Below, in pieces: positions 58,078 through 64,000 of a DNA stretch of 64,000 bases. The notes beneath the pieces are model-generated. The model did not search any database, was not told where the DNA came from, and saw nothing but the letters and a program-made list of their open reading frames with translations. Source of the stretch: SLRI01 sp036796215. GTDB lineage: Bacteria > Pseudomonadota > Alphaproteobacteria > Geminicoccales > Geminicoccaceae. Made by a program: the position numbers and the translations under genes. Position 1 is the first letter of the stretch, and each line of letters opens with the position of its first letter. Location of the stretch: NCBI GenBank assembly GCA_036796215.1, contig DAIRDJ010000004.1, positions 3,900 through 67,899 of the forward strand. The letters run 5' to 3'.

Positions 58078-59622
58078 ATGAAAAACTATCGCGTAATGGC
58101 GGTGGCCGTCCTGGCCGCCTGCATTCTTGCGGCCGCCTGGCCGGCCGCCGCCCAGACCTTCGCCGAGCAGGTCGATACCACCTTTGCCGCATCGACCGGC
58201 TGGTTCGTCAGCCTGATCTTCGCCAACCTGCCGGGTACCGGCATCCCCTGGATCGTCGGCTGGCTGGTGATCGGCGCCTTCGTCTTCACCTTCTATTTCG
58301 GCTTTATCCAGTTTCGCGCGTTCGGCCACGCGATTGCTCTGGTCAGCGGCAAGTATTCCGATCCCAAGGACGCCGGCGAGGTCAGCCACTTCCAGGCGCT
58401 GGCCACGGCCCTTTCCGGCACGGTCGGGCTCGGCAACATCGCGGGCGTGGCGGTCGCCGTCAGCATCGGCGGGGCCGGCGCCACGTTCTGGATGATCCTC
58501 GCCGGCTTCCTGGGCATGGCGTCCAAGTTCACCGAGTGCACGCTGGGTGTGAAGTACAGGAACGAATACCCGGACGGCACGGTCTCGGGCGGGCCGATGT
58601 ACTACCTGCAGAAGGGCTTCGCCGAGCTCGGCCTGCCGGGCGGCAAGATCATGGCGGTGATGTTCTCGATCTTCTGCGTGCTGGGTGCGCTCGGTGGCGG
58701 CAACATGTTCCAGGCCAACCAGGCGGCGAGCCAGATCAATGCGGTCACTGGAATTCCCACCTGGCTCACCGGCCTCGCCCTCGCGATCATCGTCTTCGTC
58801 GTCATCGTCGGTGGTATCAAGTCGATCGCCAGGGTGACCGAGAAGGTCGTACCCTTCATGGGGGTCGGCTACGTCCTCATCGCCATTGCCATTCTGATCG
58901 CCAACTACGAGTTGATCGGCTGGGCATTCGGCCAGATCATCGCCGGCGCTTTCACCGACATGGGGATCGTCGGCGGTGCTGTGGGCGCCATCATTCAGGG
59001 CTTCCGCCGGGCCGCCTTCTCCAACGAGGCGGGCATCGGCTCGGCGGCGATCGCCCATTCGGCGGTCCGGACCAAGGAGCCGATCACCGAGGGCTTCGTC
59101 TCGCTGCTCGAGCCCTTCATCGACACGGTCGTCATCTGCACGATGACGGCACTGGTGATCATCATCACCGGCCAATTGCTGATCGACGCCGAAACCGGCC
59201 GTTACATCCTCGACGAGGCCGGCCGCATCGCCAATGCCTCGGGTGCGGTGGGCGGCGTCGGCATCACCTCGGCGGCGATGGGCTCGGCGTTCTCCTGGGC
59301 GCCGGCAGCGCTCTCTGTCGCCGTCGTGCTGTTCGCCTTTTCGACCATGATCAGCTGGTCGTATTACGGCATGAAGGCCTGGACCTACATGTTCGGCGAG
59401 GGGTACAAAAAGGAGCTCGTGTTCAAGCTCGCCTTTTGCGTCTTCGTCTTCATCGGGGCGGTGAGCAGCTTGAACGCGGTGCTCGATTTCTCTGATGCAG
59501 CACTCTTTACCATGGCGATCTTCAACATCATCGGTCTCTACTTCCTGATGCCGATCGTGAAGCGGGAGTTGAACAGCTACCTCGCCCGACTCGAGTCCGG
59601 CGAGATCAAGCCGTTCAAGTAG
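58078..59622 (+). CDS. Alanine/glycine:cation symporter (AGCS family)
   Basis: The 514-residue membrane protein has an N-terminal cleavable-looking segment (AACILAAAWPAAAQ) and about 10-11 further helices. AGCS signatures include HFQALATALSGTVGLGNIAG near residue 104, EYPDGTVSGGPMYYLQKGF near 163 and FSNEAGIGSAAIAHSAVRTK near 315. It would import alanine or glycine with sodium. It is cotranscribed with the universal stress gene, and a decayed Lrp/AsnC regulator lies on the other side of that promoter. A 13-bp hairpin follows the stop. Confidence 0.92.
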   Translation: MKNYRVMAVAVLAACILAAAWPAAAQTFAEQVDTTFAASTGWFVSLIFANLPGTGIPWIVGWLVIGAFVFTFYFGFIQFRAFGHAIALVSGKYSDPKDAGEVSHFQALATALSGTVGLGNIAGVAVAVSIGGAGATFWMILAGFLGMASKFTECTLGVKYRNEYPDGTVSGGPMYYLQKGFAELGLPGGKIMAVMFSIFCVLGALGGGNMFQANQAASQINAVTGIPTWLTGLALAIIVFVVIVGGIKSIARVTEKVVPFMGVGYVLIAIAILIANYELIGWAFGQIIAGAFTDMGIVGGAVGAIIQGFRRAAFSNEAGIGSAAIAHSAVRTKEPITEGFVSLLEPFIDTVVICTMTALVIIITGQLLIDAETGRYILDEAGRIANASGAVGGVGITSAAMGSAFSWAPAALSVAVVLFAFSTMISWSYYGMKAWTYMFGEGYKKELVFKLAFCVFVFIGAVSSLNAVLDFSDAALFTMAIFNIIGLYFLMPIVKRELNSYLARLESGEIKPFK

Positions 59623-59643
59623 CGCCTGTCGAGCGCTCGATGC

Positions 59644-59673
59644 GCGGGCCGGTCGGACTGCCGACCGGCCCGC
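59644..59673. terminator. Strong hairpin between convergent genes
   Basis: GCGGGCCGGTCGG-ACTG-CCGACCGGCCCGC is a perfect 13-bp stem with a 4-nt loop. It lies 21 bp after the symporter stop and before the convergent DUF1499 gene. No T-run follows, so it may act in a factor-assisted way or as a bidirectional barrier. Confidence 0.6.
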
Positions 59674-59716
59674 AGCCCTGCAGCTCTATCAGGCGGACGC
59701 TGCCGTGTCCGAACGG

Positions 59717-60208
59717 TCAGCTGCCGGCGGCAGCCTCGATGCGGGCGATCCAGTCCTCGAGGCGCGCCTGGTTGACACCGAGATCGCTGTAGCCGAGCTC
59801 CGAGCGGGAGTAGGCGGCGAAGCTGCTCCGGCCTTCCGCCAGCGGGACGACCCGAACGGCGATGGTGTCGACAAAGCGCATCAGCCGCGTGCGCTGCTCG
59901 GCGTGAATGGTGAGCTGCGTCTCTTGCACCTGGAGCACCCGGGTCCGCGGGCTTGCCGACACCACTTCCTCCCAGAGCCGGAGCTGGTCGGCGGGGGCAA
60001 CCTCGAGCACCGGGGCCACGCGGTCACTGGCGGCACTGCAATGGCCTTCCGGGCAGACGAGAAAGTCGTTGGGCCGGCCGGTCCGCTCGAGCGTCACCGG
60101 GTCGAGGGCCAGCCGTCCGGCGAGGGATGCCGCACCCAGGCCGCAAGCCGAGAGCAGGGTCACGAGCATGAACGCGGCAAGGGGGCGGCGACGACCATCA
60201 CGGTGCAT
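59717..60208 (-). CDS. DUF1499-family lipoprotein
   Basis: The 163-residue protein has a lipoprotein signal (AAFMLVTLLSAC, Cys near residue 22). The DUF1499 core follows: GRPNDFLVCPEGHC, ELVSASPRTR-like EEVVSASPRTRVLQ and MRFVDTIAVRVVPLAEGRSS. It ends in FAAYSRSELGYSDLGVNQAR and LEDWIARIEAA. Function of the family is unknown. It lies downstream of the DMT transporter gene on the same strand, with a 145-bp gap. Confidence 0.8.
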   Translation of the reverse strand: MHRDGRRRPLAAFMLVTLLSACGLGAASLAGRLALDPVTLERTGRPNDFLVCPEGHCSAASDRVAPVLEVAPADQLRLWEEVVSASPRTRVLQVQETQLTIHAEQRTRLMRFVDTIAVRVVPLAEGRSSFAAYSRSELGYSDLGVNQARLEDWIARIEAAAGS

Positions 60209-60353
60209 CGAGGCTCACGAGCTATGGAGGCGCAGTGCTGGAGATACGCCTTGCGCGCCGGGGGGGCAAGGCGGGGCCGGGGTCGCACCCGAGAGTTGGG
60301 CGATTGCCGCCGCCGGGCATGTCCGAAAAGCCTCGGAACTGGCCGGGCACCGG

Positions 60354-61256
60354 TCAGTGCGCGGTCGTCTCGCGGCTCTCGGCCGATCGCTGGCTGGCCG
60401 CCTCGCGCCGGTCGAGGCGGTAGAGCAGGAGGCCGCTGGTGACGATCACCGCTGCCCCGACAAGGGTCGCCGGGCTCGGTGGATCGCCGAGGACGAGAAA
60501 GCTCGCGAGCATCGCCCAGACCAGCTGGACATAGGTGAAGGGCGCCATTTTCGAGGCTTCGGCGCGCTGCAGGGCCAGGATCACGAGGAGGTGGCCGGCC
60601 GCACCGAGCGAGCCGATGACGACGAGGATCCCCCACTCGCCGAGGCTGAGCGGCTGCCAGTGGAAGGGGACCACGAGGCTGATCACGACGACGCCGACGA
60701 GCCCGCCATAGAGCAGCGAGACGAGCGGCTCGGCCTCGCGGACGATGCGCGTGGTGATCTGGTAGAACGCGTAGCAGCAGGCGCAGCCGAGGCAGAGGAC
60801 GGCACCGAGACCGAAGCCGCCACCGCCCGGCTGGATGATGATCATGGCCCCGCTGAAGCCGAGGCCGATCAGCACCCAGCGCCAGGTGCCGACGCGCTCC
60901 TTCAAGAGCAGCACGGCAAGGAAGGCCACCAGGATCGGGGCGGTGAAGATGATCGCCGAGACGTCGGCGAGCGACATCAGCGAGAGGGCCAGGAAGTTGG
61001 TCACGGTCGAGCCGAGCAGCAGCACCGACCGGCCGACCTGCACGACGATCTGGCCGCTGCGGAAGATGCCGAGGACGGTCTTGGGGAAGAGGAGGACGAC
61101 GAAGGCGACGTGGAAGAAGTAGCGGCCCCAGGTGATCACCATCGTGTCCATGGTCGCGGTCATGGCTTTGACCATGGCGTTCATGATGACGAAGAGCACT
61201 CCGCTCGAGATCAGGAGCAGGACGGCGACGAGTGCCTGGCGCTGGGCCGGGCTCAT
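60354..61256 (-). CDS. DMT-superfamily (EamA) transporter
   Basis: The 300-residue protein has ten predicted membrane segments in two EamA halves. The first half contains MNAMVKAMTATMDTMVITWG and LALSLMSLADVSAIIFTAPI. The second contains ALQRAEASKMAPFTYVQLVW and FLVLGDPPSPATLVGAAVIV. Substrate is unknown; relatives move amino acids, nucleosides or other small metabolites. ATG 61256 (MSPAQRQ) is chosen over the in-frame start at 61463, which would add about 70 non-homologous residues. Confidence 0.87.
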   Translation of the reverse strand: MSPAQRQALVAVLLLISSGVLFVIMNAMVKAMTATMDTMVITWGRYFFHVAFVVLLFPKTVLGIFRSGQIVVQVGRSVLLLGSTVTNFLALSLMSLADVSAIIFTAPILVAFLAVLLLKERVGTWRWVLIGLGFSGAMIIIQPGGGGFGLGAVLCLGCACCYAFYQITTRIVREAEPLVSLLYGGLVGVVVISLVVPFHWQPLSLGEWGILVVIGSLGAAGHLLVILALQRAEASKMAPFTYVQLVWAMLASFLVLGDPPSPATLVGAAVIVTSGLLLYRLDRREAASQRSAESRETTAH

Positions 61257-61560
61257 GGTCGGCAGGAGGGGGCGAGGGGGGACATGTCGGCTGATCCGAG
61301 AGGCGACGGGCCAAAAGGGGTGAGGAGCACTGGCCCGGTCCTTGTCTATCGCCCCAATGGCCCGCGGGCGCAATCCGAGCCGCCTCGCGGGGTCCACCAG
61401 GGCGATGCGCCGAGATTGAATGTTGGCGCCGAACTCTCTACCGTAGGCTCTGATCGGGGCCACCCGGTCACGGGAGCACCGGTCGAGGCTGGCGCTCGCC
61501 CACGTCCGCAGAGGCAGACGCCCGTTGCCGCACGATGGCCAAAGGACGGAAGTCGAGGGG

Positions 61561-63639
61561 ATGGCAGCGATGCCGGGCGATCGCCTGGCACCGAGGTTCG
61601 TGCTGCTTCGTCAGCTGGCACTGCAGCAGCCGTCGCTTGCCGTCATCAACGCGTCGGTCGCCGTGGTCTTCGCCGCTGTCGCCCTGCACTATGCGCCGAT
61701 CGGTCTGGTCGCGGCTTGGCTCGGCTACTCCCTGCTGGCCCAGGCGCTCCGCCTCGGCCTCGGCTGGCAGGTCGCCCGAGGCGAGGCCGAGAACGGGGCC
61801 CAAAGTTCGCCCGAAAGGGCGGCAGAGCGCGACAGCGAGGTAGCCGGGCTCGCCTTTCGGCTGACCCTGAGCTCGCTGCTCGCCGGGCTCGGCTGGGGCG
61901 CCATGGGCTGGCTCTTCAGCGGCGCTGAGCCGCTTTTCTTCAGTCTCTGCGTCGCCTTCGTCATCGCCGGCATGGCGGCGGGCTCGACCGCCGCGCTGCC
62001 GGCCCATCCGCCGGCCTTTGTCGCTTTTCTCGTGCCGACCCTCCTGCCGCTCGCCCTGGCCCTGCTGCTCGATCCCCGGCCGCAGAGCGGGGCCCTGGCG
62101 CTGCTCACCCTCGGCTATGCCGTGGGCATTCTCTATCTCGGCCGGCACAGCTACCGGACACAGCTCGCCACTGCCGGGCTCTATCTGGAGAACGAGGCCC
62201 TGGTCGCCTCCCTGCGCGAGGCCGGGCAGGCGCTGGAGAGCCGTGTCGCCCTGCGCACCCGCCAGCTCGAGGCACTCAACGCCGAGCTTGCCGCCGCCAA
62301 TGCCCAGATGGCGGACGAGATCGGCCGCCGGCGGCGGAGCGAGGCCCGGGTCCGCCACCTCCTCCATCATGATCCCTTGACCAACCTGCCCAACCGGCTG
62401 GTGCTCGCCGACCGGCTCGAGACCGTCCTGCGGCGGGCCCGGCGCGAGCGGACGCTGGTCGCGGTCGTGCTCTTCGACATCGACCGGTTCAAGGCGGTCA
62501 ACGACACCTTCGGCCATATCGCCGCCGACGCCCTCTTGCGCGCGCTGGCCAGCCGGCTCGCGGCCTCGACCCGGGCCAGCGACACCCTGGCGCGGATGGG
62601 CGGCGACGAGTTCGCGGCCCTCTTTGCGGATCTCCGCAGCGTTGCCGATGCCGAGCGCTTGGCGGCGAAGCTGCTCGAGGCGAGCCGGGCACCGTTCCTG
62701 ATCGAGGGGCGGACGATCGCCGTCTCGCTGAGCATCGGCGTGGCCCTCTATCCGACCCACGGCCAGGATGCCGCCACGCTCCTGACCGGTGCCGATCTCG
62801 CCCTCTACGACGCCAAGCAGCACGGTCGCGGGCGCTTTTGCCTGCTCTCGGCCGGCATGCTGCACCAGGCGCGCGCCCAGCGGCAGATCGAGCGCGAGCT
62901 CGAGGGGGCCGTGGCGCGGGGCGAGCTGCGGATCGCCTACCAGCCGCAGCTCTCGCTGCGCCACCGGACCGTGATCGGGGCCGAGGCGCTGGTCCGCTGG
63001 GAACATCCCGAGCACGGCCTGCTCCTGCCCGGGGCCTTCATCCCGGCCGCCGAGGCCACCGGCCTCGTGCGCGAGATCGACCACTGGGTGCTCGCCACTG
63101 CCTGCCGCCAGGCCGCGACCTGGCAGGGGTACGGCCATCCGGTCAGGGTCGCGGTCAACCTCTCGCCGCTCGAGTTCCGCCAGCCCGGCCTCGTCGAGCG
63201 ACTGCAGGTGCATCTGGCCGAGGCCCGCCTCGAGCCGTCGCTGCTCGAGGTCGAGATCACCGAGAGTGCCTATCTCGACCGCGAGACCACCGGCATCGAC
63301 GAGCAGCTGCACGCCATCAAGGCGCTCGGGGCGCGGATCGCCATCGACGATTTCGGCACCGGCTACGCCTCGCTCTCCTACCTCCGCTGGCTGCCCGTCG
63401 ACGTCATCAAGATCGACCGTTCGTTCATCGCCCGCATCGACGCCAGCCGCCACGACGAGGCGATCGTCGCCAGCACCGTGTCGCTCGCCGCCACACTCGG
63501 CAAGACGGTGATCGCCGAGGGGGTCGAACGGGCCGACCAGCTGGCGGTCCTCGAACGCCTCGGCTGCGACGAGGTCCAGGGCTACCTCTTCGGCCGACCG
63601 GCGAGCGCACAGCAGCTCAAGGAACGGCTGGCCGCCTAG
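61561..63639 (+). CDS. Membrane GGDEF-EAL protein (diguanylate cyclase/c-di-GMP phosphodiesterase)
   Basis: The 692-residue protein has six hydrophobic N-terminal segments (to about residue 190). A short coiled-coil linker (ALRTRQLEALNAELAAANAQ) and a GGDEF domain follow. The GGDEF domain has an intact active site (ARMGGDEFAALFA) and an RxxD inhibitory site five residues before it (RASD). The EAL domain is also intact: AEALVRWEHPEHGLL, VEITESAYLD, IDDFGTGYASLSYLRWL, DVIKIDRSF and VIAEGVERADQL. Both activities are possible. The MHYT/MASE-like sensor part is not assigned to a named family. ATG 61561 follows a GAGGGG stretch; 61570 is an alternative. Confidence 0.9.
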   Translation: MAAMPGDRLAPRFVLLRQLALQQPSLAVINASVAVVFAAVALHYAPIGLVAAWLGYSLLAQALRLGLGWQVARGEAENGAQSSPERAAERDSEVAGLAFRLTLSSLLAGLGWGAMGWLFSGAEPLFFSLCVAFVIAGMAAGSTAALPAHPPAFVAFLVPTLLPLALALLLDPRPQSGALALLTLGYAVGILYLGRHSYRTQLATAGLYLENEALVASLREAGQALESRVALRTRQLEALNAELAAANAQMADEIGRRRRSEARVRHLLHHDPLTNLPNRLVLADRLETVLRRARRERTLVAVVLFDIDRFKAVNDTFGHIAADALLRALASRLAASTRASDTLARMGGDEFAALFADLRSVADAERLAAKLLEASRAPFLIEGRTIAVSLSIGVALYPTHGQDAATLLTGADLALYDAKQHGRGRFCLLSAGMLHQARAQRQIERELEGAVARGELRIAYQPQLSLRHRTVIGAEALVRWEHPEHGLLLPGAFIPAAEATGLVREIDHWVLATACRQAATWQGYGHPVRVAVNLSPLEFRQPGLVERLQVHLAEARLEPSLLEVEITESAYLDRETTGIDEQLHAIKALGARIAIDDFGTGYASLSYLRWLPVDVIKIDRSFIARIDASRHDEAIVASTVSLAATLGKTVIAEGVERADQLAVLERLGCDEVQGYLFGRPASAQQLKERLAA

Positions 63640-63832
63640 CCGGGTTCTCCATCGACATAGGAATAATAGCGCAATCCGCTCGGCCGGTCAAGCCCGCGGT
63701 CGGGATCGTTCGGCACCCGGGCAGCGACGCCGAACCGCGAGCCGCCCGCCAACCCGACCTGCCCGCTCATAAAGCGCCCCAACCCCCTGAAAAAAAACGC
63801 TGCATGGCGAGTGCCTGCGACAAACTGGCCCC

Positions 63833-63928
63833 CCGGGTTCGTTCGCAAAACCCGGGTTCGTTTGCTCGATTCTCGGGTTCATTCGTCGCGATTCCCGGGT
63901 TCGTTCGTCGACCGCTCGGGTTCAAAAC
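63833..63928. repeat. Five phased copies of a CGGGTTCGTTCG-like motif
   Basis: Imperfect copies start at 63833 (CCGGGTTCGTTCG), 63852 (CCGGGTTCGTTTG), 63873 (TCGGGTTCATTCG), 63895 (CCGGGTTCGTTCG) and 63916 (TCGGGTTCAAAAC). Spacings are 19, 21, 22 and 21 bp, close to two helical turns, so all copies face the same side of the DNA. Such arrays suit cooperative protein binding (operators or iterons). Confidence 0.6.
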
Positions 63929-63958
63929 CGGCCATTTGTAACGAAAAGTGCCGGAATC

Positions 63959-63985
63959 TGCGCCATAAGCAACGCTAATGGCGCA
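63959..63985. promoter_or_regulatory. Inverted repeat near the right edge
   Basis: TGCGCCAT (63959-63966) and ATGGCGCA (63978-63985) form a perfect 8-bp inverted repeat with an 11-nt spacer. It lies 30 bp after the phased array. It may be part of the same regulatory region or a short hairpin; its gene is outside the window. Confidence 0.35.
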
Positions 63986-64000
63986 TGAATCGACGTAGAT

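Larger units (their letters stand above)
63640..64000. other. Gene-free right end containing a repeat array and a palindrome
   Basis: No coding frame is supported after the GGDEF-EAL gene. The stretch holds A-runs (63790-63797), the phased CGGGTTC repeats listed separately, an inverted repeat near the edge and several GANTC (CcrM-type) sites. The gene these elements belong to, if any, lies beyond the window. Confidence 0.5.

Noticed and set aside
60208..61928. Long plus-strand open frame antisense to the DMT transporter
   Set aside because: It is a shadow of the transporter and GGDEF-EAL genes, with Glu/Arg/Asp-rich low-complexity sequence.
1..64000. CRISPR arrays, prophage or insertion sequences
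   Set aside because: No regular 25-40 bp repeats with unique spacers, no transposase, integrase or phage structural genes were seen. The right-end array has too short spacing and no spacers.

Overview
The window is a high-GC, densely packed chromosomal segment with long ATGA/TGATG-coupled operons. It looks like an alphaproteobacterium, probably of the Rhodospirillales/Geminicoccales type. The evidence is a D-tartrate dehydratase-type enolase, a DUF1194 protein, thrC followed by an M16 peptidase, a CHASE2 cyclase with FecR, and the alphaproteobacterial form of MurQ. This placement is inferred from gene content only; no rRNA is present.

Layout. 1-2297: amino-sugar/murein recycling, with murQ (partial) divergent from a GlcNAc-type kinase and an isomerase-type GlcN6P deaminase; three copies of a 15-bp motif lie between them. 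2334-5261: tRNA-Val, a DsrE-like periplasmic protein, two small conserved proteins and a CapA-like gene split by an in-frame TAG. 5330-8913: a complete dppBCDF-type importer operon without its binding protein, then about 950 bp with no gene. 9864-26268: a surface-polysaccharide operon with sugar dehydrogenase, aminotransferase, two FemAB/GNAT-like acyltransferases, priming sugar transferase, Alg13/14-like glycosyltransferase, beta-helix protein, tandem methyltransferases, Wzz-like, Wzx/MurJ-like and Wzy-like proteins, and a giant Sel1-repeat lipoprotein. 26369-31986: an IclR-controlled operon with a cupin, a NitT/TauT-type ABC importer, a non-canonical DapA-family enzyme and an EthD/DUF4286-like protein. 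32098-34763: a membrane-bound spermidine-synthase-like protein next to the remains of a second ABC binding protein and a truncated FadR-type regulator. 34787-43434: hydroxy-acid and glyoxylate metabolism (FAH hydrolase, class V aminotransferase, GlcD-GlcF fusion, aldo/keto reductase, 5'-nucleotidase, 2-hydroxyacid dehydrogenase). 43616-50338: VanZ-like, HIT, glutathione synthetase, TPR, FecR and CHASE2-cyclase genes, then a previously uncalled 41-residue membrane ORF preceded by a near-consensus CRP site. 50409-56929: MBL hydrolase, DUF1194, thrC, M16 protease, tartrate dehydratase and a small exported protein that appears truncated by a TGA. 57131-59622: an Lrp/AsnC pseudogene next to a universal stress protein and an alanine/glycine symporter. 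59717-63639: DUF1499 lipoprotein, DMT transporter and a GGDEF-EAL protein, followed by a phased repeat array at the right end.

Three themes stand out. First, the 16-kb polysaccharide operon combines Wzx/Wzy genes with alginate-like parts. Second, second-messenger signalling is well represented: a CHASE2 cyclase with altered purine-specifying positions, a CRP-like site, and an intact GGDEF-EAL protein. Third, gene decay is frequent: a CapA gene with one nonsense codon, an ABC binding-protein remnant, a headless FCD regulator, an internally deleted Lrp gene and one probable C-terminal truncation.
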